From NCBI RefSeq assembly GCF_002245625.1, contig NZ_NOIG01000008.1:496001-560000 (forward strand): DNA of 64,000 nucleotides, read 5' to 3'. Positions 17,029 to 27,488 of the stretch are shown piece by piece. The stretch comes from Acidovorax kalamii. GTDB lineage: Bacteria > Pseudomonadota > Gammaproteobacteria > Burkholderiales > Burkholderiaceae_C. Position 1 is the first letter of the stretch. Each line of letters begins with the position of its first letter. A program made the translations under genes and the position numbers. A model generated the notes under the pieces. The model did not search any database and was not told the DNA's origin. It saw nothing but the letters and a program-made list of their open reading frames with translations.

Positions 17029-18936
17029 CTACAGGTTGGTGGCGGCCACCACTTCGGCCATGTCGGTCAGGCCCTGCAGCACTTTCTCGATGCCGTCCTG
17101 GCGCAGGGTGCGCATGCCGGCCGCCAGCGCCGAGTGGCGGATGTCCGAGGCCGGTGCACGGCGGCGGATGTGCTGGCGGATGGCCTCGTCGCTCAGCATG
17201 AGTTCGTGGATGCCCAGCCGCCCGTGGTAGCCGTGGTTGTCACATTGTTTGCAGCCTACATGGCGCCACAGCCGCAGCTCGCCCTGGGGCCCGCCGTATT
17301 GCTGGCGCCAGCGCGCGATCTGCGCCTCGCGGGCATCGGTGGTGTTGTTGGTGCCGCTGTCCAGGTACTGCGATGCCAGCCCCAGCAGCGTGTCGTGGTC
17401 AGCCACACGCGGCTCACGGCAGGCGGGGCACAGGCGGCGCACCAGGCGCTGGGCCAGGATCGCGAGGAGTGAGTCGGAAAAGTTGAACGGGTCCAGGCCG
17501 ATTTCGAGCAGGCGCGCAATGCTCTCGGGTGCCGAGTTGGTGTGCAGGGTGGACAGCACCAGGTGCCCGGTGAGTGAGGCCTCGATGGCGATGCGCGCGG
17601 TTTCCTCGTCGCGCATCTCGCCGATCATGATCACGTCCGGATCGGCGCGCAAAAAGGTGCGCATGGCGGCGGCAAAGGTCCAGCCGATGCGCGGGTTCAC
17701 CTGCACCTGGCGCAGGCCCTCCTGCGTGATCTCGATGGGGTCTTCGGCCGTCCAGATCTTGCGGCCTGCGGTGTTGATGTCGCGCACCACCGAGTGCAGC
17801 GTGGTCGTCTTGCCGCAGCCCGTGGGGCCGCACACCAGCACCAGGCCATAGCTTTTCTGCACCACGGAGCGCAGCGCCAGCAGGTTGGGTTGGCTCAGGC
17901 CAATGTTCTCCAGCGGCAGGGGCTTGGCGCCTGCCAGCAGGCGCAGCACCACGTCCTCCAGCCCGCGCGAGGTGGGCACGGTGACCACGCGCAGCTCCAC
18001 CGGCGGGCCGCCAAAGCGCGCGAAGTCGATCTTGCCGTCCTGGGGCTTGCGGTGCTCCGAGATGTCCATGCTGGCCATGATCTTGATGCGCGCCACCATC
18101 GCAAAGCGGTAGCGCGCAGGCAACTCCAGATAGGGCACCAGATCGCCGTCAATGCGCAGGCGCACGCGCACATTGCGCGGGGCGGGCTCAGTCTCGATGT
18201 GGATGTCGGAGGCGCGGTGGTTGATGGCCTCGTCGATCACCGAGTTGATGAGCCGCACCAGGGTGTTGTCCGACTCGCTGATCACATCGGCCTGTTCGGC
18301 ATCGGCGTCCGGCGCGGCACTGCTCAGGTTGGTCAGCAGCTCCTGCGAGGTGGCGCGGGCACCTGCGCTGGCGTTGCCCGGCGCTGCGGAGGTGGTGCGG
18401 TAGGCCTTGTGGATGGCGGGCATCAGGGTGCCCGGCGCAGCCTGCAGCGGGATCAGGCGCCGCTGGGTCAGAAAGCGCATCTCGTCCACCAGGACCCGGT
18501 CCCAGGGGTCGGCCATGAGCAGCACCAGCGCGTCCTCGCGCGCAATCAGCGGCAGCACGGACTCGCGCTCGGCCACGGCGCGGGGGATCAGGGCCAGCGC
18601 CGACGGCTCGGGGGTGATGTCGCCGGGGTGCACCGTGTACTCACCGAGCCAGGTGGCGATCACGTTGCGCAGCTGCTCCTGGGTCAGGGCCCCCCGGTCC
18701 ACCAGGATCTGGCCGATGGGACGGTGCTGGCCCTGGCTGCGTTCCGCCTGCTGCGCCTGCAGGCCCTCGGACAACGCGGGGGTGGCCAGCAGCCCGGCAT
18801 GCACCAGCGCCTCGCCCAGGTGCCGCGCCTTCCCCACTGTGGGGTGGGGGGTGGAAATCTGCTTCCACAAGGCCTCCGCACTGGGGGGGCGAAAGCTGTG
18901 GGCGGGTGGGGGTGCGGAGGCAGCGGCGTCGGTCAT
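17029..18936 (-). CDS. GspE/PilB-family secretion ATPase with MshEN-like N-terminus
   Basis: 635 residues. C-terminal ATPase: Walker A GPTGCGKTTT around residue 370, Asp box TAEDPIEI, Walker B DVIMIGEMRDEETA, His box TGHLVLSTLHTN, and a four-Cys zinc site (CPAC ... CKQC). The N-terminal region (~38-100) has two similar blocks, HLGEALVHAGLLATPAL and PIGQILVDRGALTQEQL, matching the tandem motif of MshEN c-di-GMP-binding domains. No other type II secretion or type IV pilus gene is adjacent, so it is an orphan ATPase; the partner machinery must be encoded elsewhere. It follows xthA by 18 bases and may share its transcript. Confidence 0.88.
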   Translation of the reverse strand: MTDAAASAPPPAHSFRPPSAEALWKQISTPHPTVGKARHLGEALVHAGLLATPALSEGLQAQQAERSQGQHRPIGQILVDRGALTQEQLRNVIATWLGEYTVHPGDITPEPSALALIPRAVAERESVLPLIAREDALVLLMADPWDRVLVDEMRFLTQRRLIPLQAAPGTLMPAIHKAYRTTSAAPGNASAGARATSQELLTNLSSAAPDADAEQADVISESDNTLVRLINSVIDEAINHRASDIHIETEPAPRNVRVRLRIDGDLVPYLELPARYRFAMVARIKIMASMDISEHRKPQDGKIDFARFGGPPVELRVVTVPTSRGLEDVVLRLLAGAKPLPLENIGLSQPNLLALRSVVQKSYGLVLVCGPTGCGKTTTLHSVVRDINTAGRKIWTAEDPIEITQEGLRQVQVNPRIGWTFAAAMRTFLRADPDVIMIGEMRDEETARIAIEASLTGHLVLSTLHTNSAPESIARLLEIGLDPFNFSDSLLAILAQRLVRRLCPACREPRVADHDTLLGLASQYLDSGTNNTTDAREAQIARWRQQYGGPQGELRLWRHVGCKQCDNHGYHGRLGIHELMLSDEAIRQHIRRRAPASDIRHSALAAGMRTLRQDGIEKVLQGLTDMAEVVAATNL

Positions 18937-18954
18937 CGGGTCAGCGGGGCCGGG

Positions 18955-19770
18955 TCATAGACGGAATTCGTAGTCCACCGTGATCGGTGCGTGGTCGGAG
19001 AATTTCTCGCCCTTGTAGATGGATTCGGTGCGTGCCAGCGCCGCCAGCGTGGGGGTGGCCAGGTGGTAGTCCAGACGCCATCCCACGTTGTTGGCATAGG
19101 CCTGGCCGCGGTTGCTCCACCAGGTGTAGGCGGTGTCGGTCGCGGTCGGTTGTAGCTGACGGTACACGTCGATGATGCCGCCGCCTTCATCAGTTGTGTG
19201 CAACAACTTTGTCATCCACGCACGTTCTTCGGGCAAAAAACCACTGTTTTTCTGGTTGCTGCGCCAGTTTTTGAGGTCTATTTGCTGGTGCGCAATGTTG
19301 ATGTCACCACACAGGATGAACTCGCGTTCGGCCTTCAGGCGCATGAGATGCGGGTGGAACTCGGCCAGAAAGCGGAACTTGGCCTGCTGGCGTTCTTCGC
19401 CCGAGGAGCCACTGGGGAAATAGGCGCTGATGATGGACAGCTTGCGGGCGGGCGTGTCAAAGCGCAGCTCCACATAGCGGCCTTCTGCATCAAACTCTTC
19501 AGATCCATAGCCAACCACTATGTCGGAAGGCTCGTGCCGGGTGTACACCCCTACACCGGAATACCCCTTTTTCTGGGCGAAGTGGAAGTGGCCCTGCAGG
19601 TCGGCCAGCCGTTCAAAGCGGTTGGCCATGTCGGGCGCCTGTGCCTTGACTTCCTGCACACAAATACAATCCGGCCGCGTGGCTGCCATCCAGCTTTCCA
19701 CGCCTTTGCTGGTGGCCGAGCGGATGCCATTGAGATTGAGGCTGGTTAATTTGAACAAGGATTTCCCCAT
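18955..19770 (-). CDS. xthA: Exodeoxyribonuclease III
   Basis: 271 residues, the usual length of ExoIII (AP endonuclease and 3'-5' exonuclease in base-excision repair). Visible: LTSLNLNGIRSA start, catalytic Glu in VQEVKAQ, GDINIAH, the LDYHLAT strand and the C-terminal SDHAPI with the catalytic Asp-His. The ATG at 19770 overlaps the pyrE ATG of the other strand inside a CCATGG palindrome. An in-frame TTG at 19758 is preceded by GGGGA at good spacing and would give an N-terminus matching the family better, so the true start may be there. Confidence 0.93.
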   Translation of the reverse strand: MGKSLFKLTSLNLNGIRSATSKGVESWMAATRPDCICVQEVKAQAPDMANRFERLADLQGHFHFAQKKGYSGVGVYTRHEPSDIVVGYGSEEFDAEGRYVELRFDTPARKLSIISAYFPSGSSGEERQQAKFRFLAEFHPHLMRLKAEREFILCGDINIAHQQIDLKNWRSNQKNSGFLPEERAWMTKLLHTTDEGGGIIDVYRQLQPTATDTAYTWWSNRGQAYANNVGWRLDYHLATPTLAALARTESIYKGEKFSDHAPITVDYEFRL

Positions 19771-20467
19771 GGTGGATGTTGGCGCGCAAACCTCGGAGCA
19801 GGGCCAGCTGGCGCAGGATTTTGTCCGTTTTGCCGTTGAATCGGGCGTGCTGCGGTTTGGTGAATTCAAGACCAAGGCCGGGCGCCTGAGCCCCTATTTC
19901 TTCAATGCCGGTCTGTTTGACGACGGCCGCAAGATCGGCCGCCTCGCGGAATTCTATGCAAAAGCCCTGCTGGCCAGCGGCATCGAATTCGACATGGTGT
20001 TCGGCCCTGCATACAAGGGCATTCCCCTGGCTGCGACGGTGGCGGTGGAGCTGGCCCGCCTGGGCCGCAACGTGCCGTTTGCCTACAACCGCAAGGAGGC
20101 CAAGGACCATGGCGAAGGTGGCACCCTGGTGGGCGCGCCCCTGAAGGGCCGGGTGCTGATCGTGGACGATGTGATGTCGGCCGGCACTGCCGCCCGCGAG
20201 TCCATCGCCATCATCAAGGCGGCAGGCGCCACGCCCCATGCGGTGGCCATTGCGCTGGACCGCCAGGAAAAAGCCACAGAAAATGGCCAGGACGTAGACC
20301 ACAGCGCCGTGCAGTACGTGCGCCACCAGCTAGGCATGCAGGTGTGCGCCATTGCGCGTCTGGCAGACTTATTGCTCTATCTGGAGCATAACGGGGAGGA
20401 CGCAATGCGTTCCCACCATGACAAAGTGCTGGCCTACCGCCAGCGGTATGGCGTCAACGAGGGGTAG
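19769..20467 (+). CDS. pyrE: Orotate phosphoribosyltransferase
   Basis: 232 residues, pyrimidine biosynthesis: orotate plus PRPP to OMP. The PRPP motif VLIVDDVMSAGTA is clear (about residue 130), as are FGEFKTKAGRLSPYFFNAG near the N-terminus and GPAYKGIPLA. Start ATG 19769 has AAGGA seven bases upstream, inside the first codons of xthA on the opposite strand. The promoter must therefore lie within xthA. An in-frame ATG at 19520 is rejected, since the family begins here. Seven bases after its stop comes the DUF4124 gene, probably co-transcribed. Confidence 0.95.
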   Translation: MVDVGAQTSEQGQLAQDFVRFAVESGVLRFGEFKTKAGRLSPYFFNAGLFDDGRKIGRLAEFYAKALLASGIEFDMVFGPAYKGIPLAATVAVELARLGRNVPFAYNRKEAKDHGEGGTLVGAPLKGRVLIVDDVMSAGTAARESIAIIKAAGATPHAVAIALDRQEKATENGQDVDHSAVQYVRHQLGMQVCAIARLADLLLYLEHNGEDAMRSHHDKVLAYRQRYGVNEG

Positions 20468-20473
20468 ACAACT

Positions 20474-21160
20474 TTGAGCGGCAGCAAATCGGCGTGGATC
20501 ATGGGCGGGGTTCTGCTGGCCACCCTGGCCGCCGATTTGGCGCGGGCGCAGGCAGGAGGTATCTACACCTGTGTGGACCGCAATGGCCGACGCCTGACTG
20601 CCGACCGCCCCATCCCCGAATGCCTGGACCGTGAGCAGCGCGAGCTGAGCCCCTCGGGCACTGTGCGCCGACAGATCGGCCCCTCCCTCACCGAACAGGA
20701 GCGCAGCGCCCAGGAGGCCCAGCAGCGCAAAGAGGCCGAGGCCCGCGCCCGCGAAGTGGAGGAGCGCCGCCGCGAGCGCGTGCTCACCACCCGCTACCCC
20801 GACAAGGCGGCCCACGATGTGGAGCGCGCGGCGGCCATCCAGATGGTCGATGACGTGACCGCCACCGCAGAAAAACGCATTGCCGAACTCAAGCAGCAGC
20901 ACAAGGCGTTTGAGGTGGAAATGGAGTTCTACAAACGCGACCCGAACAAGGCGCCCATGGCGCTGCGCCGCAAGATCGCCGAGAACGAGGACAGCATCGC
21001 CGAGCAGCAGCGCTTCATCGCCGGGCAGGACCAGGAAAAGCGGCGCGTGCACCAGCGCTTTGATGCCGAGCTGGCCCAGTTGCGCAAGCTGTGGGAGTCG
21101 CAGCGCCTGCCTGCTGCGGCCGCCGGTGCTGCGGCAGAAACGCCCGCCGCCAGCCGGTAA
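20474..21160 (+). CDS. DUF4124-type secreted coiled-coil protein
   Basis: 228 residues from a TTG at 20474 (AGGGG about ten bases upstream, spanning the pyrE stop); an ATG at 20501 is the alternative. Signal peptide (MGGVLLATLAADLARAQA), then a DUF4124-like N-terminal domain (GGIYTCVDRNGRRLTADRPIPEC) with two cysteines, followed by a long charged coiled coil rich in Glu, Arg and Gln (~65-210). Such proteins are common in Betaproteobacteria and periplasmic; function unknown. It follows pyrE closely. Ends just before a hairpin at 21192. Confidence 0.75.
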   Translation: MSGSKSAWIMGGVLLATLAADLARAQAGGIYTCVDRNGRRLTADRPIPECLDREQRELSPSGTVRRQIGPSLTEQERSAQEAQQRKEAEARAREVEERRRERVLTTRYPDKAAHDVERAAAIQMVDDVTATAEKRIAELKQQHKAFEVEMEFYKRDPNKAPMALRRKIAENEDSIAEQQRFIAGQDQEKRRVHQRFDAELAQLRKLWESQRLPAAAAGAAAETPAASR

Positions 21161-21191
21161 ATTCGGGCCATTGCAAAGCACGAAAAAAACA

Positions 21192-21211
21192 AAGGGGCCG
21201 CGAGGCCCCTT
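21192..21211 (-). terminator. Rho-independent terminator of gatB (possibly bidirectional)
   Basis: AAGGGGCC-GCGA-GGCCCCTT, an 8-bp stem with tetraloop. Read on the minus strand it is followed by seven T's (the plus-strand A-run at 21183-21189, with one interruption), a strong terminator for gatB ending at 21249. On the plus strand a weaker TGTGTTTT follows. Confidence 0.85.
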
Positions 21212-21248
21212 GTGTTTTGGTCGTTGCTGGGTTCAGTCCATCAAGCCA

Positions 21249-22697
21249 TCAACCTGCGAGCTTGGCGCGCAGCAGCTCGTTCACCTGCGTCGGGTTCGCC
21301 TTGCCCTTGCTGGCCTTCATGATCTGGCCCACCAGCGCATTGAAGGCTTTGTCCTTGCCCGCACGGAACTGCGCCACGTTGTCGGCGTTGGCGGCGATCA
21401 CCTCATCGATGATCTTTTCGAGCGCGCCGGAATCGTTCATCTGCTTGAGGCCCTTGGCCTCGATGACGGCGTCCACGTCCTGCCCCTCACCAGTCCACAG
21501 CGCGTCGAACACCTGCTTGGCTGCGTTGTTGGAGATGGTGCCGTCGGCAATGCGCGCGATCAGCGCGGCCAGCTGAGCCGACGACACGGGCGCCTGCTCG
21601 ATGCCGATCTCGGCCATGTTCAGGCGGCGCGAGACTTCGCCCATGATCCAGTTGCTGGCCAGCTTGGCCTGGCCGCAGGCCTTGGCCACGGCTTCGAAGT
21701 AGGCGGCCATCGCCTTGCTTTGCGTGAGCGTTGTCGCGTCGTACTCGGGCAAGCCGTAGTCCGCCACAAAACGTGCGGCCATGGTGCGAGGCAATTCGGC
21801 CATCTGCGCTCGCTGCTCCTCGATCCATTGCTCCGAAATGTGTAGCGGAGGCAGGTCCGGATCGGGGAAGTAACGGTAGTCCGCTGCATCTTCCTTGGTG
21901 CGCATCGCACGCGTTTCGCCCGTGTCGGGGTCGAACAGCACGGTGGCCTGCTGGATCGCATGGCCGTCTTCGATCTGCTCGATCTGCCAGCGGATCTCGT
22001 AGTCGATGGCCTGCTGCATGAACTTGAACGAGTTCAGGTTCTTGATCTCGCGGCGCGTGCCCAGCGGCTGGCCCGGCTTGCGCACCGACACGTTGGCGTC
22101 GCAGCGGAAACTGCCTTCCTGCATGTTGCCGTCGCAGATGCCGATCCAGGTGACGATCTTGTGCAGCTCCTTGGCATAGGCCACGGCTTCTTCGCTGCTG
22201 CGAATGTCGGGCTCGGTCACGATCTCCAGCAGGGGGGTGCCGGCACGGTTCAGGTCGATGCCCGACTGGCCGATGAAGTCTTCATGCAGCGACTTGCCCG
22301 CGTCTTCTTCGAGGTGGGCGCGCACCAGGCGCACGGTCTTCTTTTCATCGCCCAGAAAGAACGACACCTCACCGCCTTGCACCACCGGGATCTCGAACTG
22401 GCTGATCTGGTAGCCCTTGGGCAGATCCGGGTAGAAGTAATTCTTGCGCGCAAAAATACTCACGGGCGCAATGTGGGAGCCAAGGGCCAGTCCTAATTTG
22501 ATAGCACAGGCCACGGCTTCGCGGTTCATCACGGGCAGGGTGCCGGGCAGGGCCAGGTCCACCGCGCAGGCCTGGGTGTTGGGCTCTGCGCCAAACGCGG
22601 TGGCGGCGCGGCTGAAAATCTTGCTCTTTGTCGCGAGTTGGGTGTGGGTTTCGAAGCCGATGACGACTTCGTAGCCGTGGATCAGTTTGGCGGTCAT
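21249..22697 (-). CDS. gatB: Asp-tRNA(Asn)/Glu-tRNA(Gln) amidotransferase subunit B
   Basis: 482 residues, the tRNA-binding/kinase subunit of GatCAB, which transamidates mischarged Glu-tRNA-Gln or Asp-tRNA-Asn. Hallmarks: [50 protein letters not shown], and a C-terminal YqeY-like domain (~330-482). Length is normal. Starts at 22697, one base from the gatA stop region, so C-A-B are in one operon. It ends before a strong terminator. Presence of GatCAB suggests no direct GlnRS and/or AsnRS route for one of these tRNAs. Confidence 0.97.
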   Translation of the reverse strand: MTAKLIHGYEVVIGFETHTQLATKSKIFSRAATAFGAEPNTQACAVDLALPGTLPVMNREAVACAIKLGLALGSHIAPVSIFARKNYFYPDLPKGYQISQFEIPVVQGGEVSFFLGDEKKTVRLVRAHLEEDAGKSLHEDFIGQSGIDLNRAGTPLLEIVTEPDIRSSEEAVAYAKELHKIVTWIGICDGNMQEGSFRCDANVSVRKPGQPLGTRREIKNLNSFKFMQQAIDYEIRWQIEQIEDGHAIQQATVLFDPDTGETRAMRTKEDAADYRYFPDPDLPPLHISEQWIEEQRAQMAELPRTMAARFVADYGLPEYDATTLTQSKAMAAYFEAVAKACGQAKLASNWIMGEVSRRLNMAEIGIEQAPVSSAQLAALIARIADGTISNNAAKQVFDALWTGEGQDVDAVIEAKGLKQMNDSGALEKIIDEVIAANADNVAQFRAGKDKAFNALVGQIMKASKGKANPTQVNELLRAKLAG

Positions 22698-22698
22698 G

Positions 22699-24192
<1,494 letters not shown>

Positions 24193-24213
24193 GCGGCGAA
24201 AGTCAGTTCTTAC

Positions 24214-24513
24214 TTACTCGATCACTTTGGGCACGAGGAACAGACCTCGTTCGACGGCGGGGGCGCTTTGCTGGTTGGCTTCGCGCTGGTTGGGCTCGCT
24301 GGCCACGTCCTCGCGCAGGCGCAGCTGCACGTCCTGGATGGCGGCCACGGGGTGGGCCAGGGGCGTGACGCCCGAGGTATCCACAGCCCGCATCTGTTCC
24401 ACGATGTCAAAGAAGCCGTTGAGCTGCGTGAGCATGCGCTCACTTTCGGAGGGTGTCAGCTCAAGCCGCGCCAAGTTGGCAATGCGGCCGATGTCCTGGG
24501 GGGTCAGTGCCAT
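24214..24513 (-). CDS. gatC: Asp-tRNA(Asn)/Glu-tRNA(Gln) amidotransferase subunit C
   Basis: 99 residues. The opening [20 protein letters not shown] and the [11 protein letters not shown] segment are characteristic of GatC, which tethers GatA and GatB. First gene of the gatCAB operon, divergent from mreB across a 207-base gap that must hold both promoters. Start ATG 24513; no clear Shine-Dalgarno. Confidence 0.95.
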   Translation of the reverse strand: MALTPQDIGRIANLARLELTPSESERMLTQLNGFFDIVEQMRAVDTSGVTPLAHPVAAIQDVQLRLREDVASEPNQREANQQSAPAVERGLFLVPKVIE

Positions 24514-24720
24514 AGGGAGGAGAATCTAGAGAAACCAGAAGTAAAGCTGTGATCCGGGGCTCGCCGGAGGGAGTTATTCACAGGGGATGGGGTATTATCC
24601 CGGCTTTGCCGCAAAGCTCCCGGAATGGGAGTCAATTGCGTGAAAAAAGCCAATAAACACCCCCTGAAATACCTGGCGATGGCAGGCCGACGTGCATGCC
24701 GTGCCCGAGAGGACTTTTGA

Positions 24721-25764
<1,044 letters not shown>

Positions 25765-25824
25765 TCCGGGGATGCCTGTCATGCCACAGGCACGCGACCA
25801 CTTCATTGACCGCATGCGCCGCAC

Positions 25825-26748
25825 ATGCCACTGGGTACTTTAGAGCGCAGCGCTCCCCCTTTCTTCAAACAGGGCCCTTCGGCCCTGTCGCGTTTGGCCG
25901 TGTTCAGTGCGCTGGCGCTGTTCCTCATGGTGGCCGACGCGCGCTTCCACATCACAGACCCGCTGCGCAAGGTGGTGGCCACCGTGCTCTACCCGGTGCA
26001 GTGGCTCATGCTCAAGCCGGTGGAATTCGCTAGCCAGGGCGCTGGCTACTTCCAGTCGCTGCAGACCGCGCAGCAGGACCTGGACACCGCCCGCAAGAAG
26101 ATGACCGAGATGGGCCAGCGCGCCAACCAGGCCGATCAGCTGGCCCTGGAAAACGGCCGCCTGCGCAAGCTGCTGGAACTGCGCGACCGGCTGCAGACCC
26201 CGGCCCAGGCGGCCGAGGTGATCTATGACACCGCCGACCCCTACACCCGCCGCGTGGTGCTGGACAGGGGCCAGCTGGGCGGCGTGGAGTTGGGCGCACC
26301 GGTCATGGACGAGGCCGGGGTGCTGGGTCAGGTCACGCGCGTGTTCCCCCTGGTCAGCGAGGTCACCCTGCTGGTGGACCGCGACCAGGCGATCCCTGTT
26401 TTGAACATCCGTACTGGCGTGCGGGGTGTGGCTTACGGCGACCCCGTGGCGGGGCATGGCGGTGGCATGGAGCTGCGCTTCATGCCCGCCAATGCCGACA
26501 TCCGCGAAGACGACCTGCTGACCACCAGCGGTGTGGACGGCCTCTACCCCCCGGGCCTGCCCGTGGCGCGGGTGGTGCGGGTGGAGCGCCGGGCCGACTC
26601 GGCGTTTGCCCGCATCTACTGCGCGCCCCTGGCCCAGGTGCAGGGCGCGCGCCACGTGGTGGTGCTCAAGCCGCTGGCCGAGCACGAACTGCAGCGCCCC
26701 GAACCAGCGCACCCGGTGCCGTCGAACAAGCGCGGAGGCCGCAAGTGA
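25825..26748 (+). CDS. mreC: Rod-shape-determining protein MreC
   Basis: 307 residues: short cytoplasmic tail, one transmembrane helix (~21-40, LSRLAVFSALALFLMVADA), coiled coil (~75-125, with QADQLALENGRLRKLLELRD), then the beta-rich periplasmic domain with VVLDRGQLGGVELGAPV and GVDGLYPPGLPVARV. Bitopic partner linking MreB to PBP2/RodA. Follows mreB by 60 bases. A tail of charged residues ends the protein. Nothing broken. Confidence 0.95.
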   Translation: MPLGTLERSAPPFFKQGPSALSRLAVFSALALFLMVADARFHITDPLRKVVATVLYPVQWLMLKPVEFASQGAGYFQSLQTAQQDLDTARKKMTEMGQRANQADQLALENGRLRKLLELRDRLQTPAQAAEVIYDTADPYTRRVVLDRGQLGGVELGAPVMDEAGVLGQVTRVFPLVSEVTLLVDRDQAIPVLNIRTGVRGVAYGDPVAGHGGGMELRFMPANADIREDDLLTTSGVDGLYPPGLPVARVVRVERRADSAFARIYCAPLAQVQGARHVVVLKPLAEHELQRPEPAHPVPSNKRGGRK

Positions 26749-26791
26749 GCCGCTGCGTCATCCCCCGCATCCACACGAAAGGGCCCACGCC

Positions 26792-27310
26792 ATGATCATG
26801 CCGCGTGGTGAACCCCTGCTGATGCCGGTGAACCCGGTGTTCATGTGGTTCAGCCTGGTGGCGGGCCTGGCCATCAACATGCTGCCGCTGGGCCGCATCG
26901 TCTGGACGCCCGACCTGCTCATGGTGCTGCTCGTGTTCTGGGGCGTGCACCAGCCGCTGCGCATTGGCATGGGCGCGGCCTTTGTGCTGGGCCTGTGCAT
27001 GGACGTGAGCCAGTCGGCGCTGCTGGGCCAGCATGCGCTGTCGTACACCGTGCTGTCGTTTGGTGCCATTGCCATCCACCGCCGCCTGCTGTGGTTCAGC
27101 GTGCCGTCGCAGGCGCTGCAGGTGTTCCCGCTGTTTGCGCTGGCCCATGCCATCGAGCTGTTGCTGCGCATGGCGGCGGGCGGGATCTTTCCGGGCCTGT
27201 GGAGCCTGCTGGCGCCGCTGATCGAGGCGCTGCTCTGGCCCCTGGCTAGCTGGGTGCTGCTGGCGCCCCAGCGCCGCCCGCCCGACAGCGACCAGAACCG
27301 CCCGTTGTGA
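26792..27310 (+). CDS. mreD: Rod-shape-determining protein MreD
   Basis: 172 residues, small integral membrane protein with about five helices. Family-like segments: INMLPLGRIVWTPDLLMVLLVFW and GAAFVLGLCMDVSQSALLGQHAL. Start ATG 26792 is chosen, 43 bases after mreC; the in-frame upstream ATG at 26531 lies within mreC. Followed immediately by a copy of the long dispersed repeat, not by mrdA directly. Confidence 0.94.
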   Translation: MIMPRGEPLLMPVNPVFMWFSLVAGLAINMLPLGRIVWTPDLLMVLLVFWGVHQPLRIGMGAAFVLGLCMDVSQSALLGQHALSYTVLSFGAIAIHRRLLWFSVPSQALQVFPLFALAHAIELLLRMAAGGIFPGLWSLLAPLIEALLWPLASWVLLAPQRRPPDSDQNRPL

Positions 27311-27482
27311 ACATGAGGCAACCCCCTGAGCGGCTGCGCCGCTTCCCCCTTCTCTCGCAGTGCTGCGCACTGCGGGAAGGGGGACGACGCCCTCGCGGCG
27401 GGGCGGCCCTGGCTCGGCGTCCTCTGGCCTGGGCCGTGCCAGTCGCACAGGCCGCGAGCGTCTGCTCCGTTCCTGTGGGGGC
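27311..27482 (+). repeat. Long GC-rich dispersed repeat (CCCCCTGAG family), diverged copy inside the mre operon
   Basis: Starts at the mreD stop with AACCCCCTGAGCGGCTGCGC, continues with a GCAGTGCTGCGCACTGCG palindrome and GGGGGACGACGC, and ends just before mrdA. It fills the whole mreD-mrdA gap, so it is transcribed with the operon if the operon is continuous. The left block matches the other copies best. Confidence 0.65.
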
Positions 27483-27488
27483 GCAGCC

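Noticed and set aside
22488-22510. TTTGATAGC within gatB as another short-repeat copy
   Set aside because: Only the nine-base word matches; the inverted GCGCTT block and tail are absent, and the residues (AIKLGLALG) are normal for GatB.
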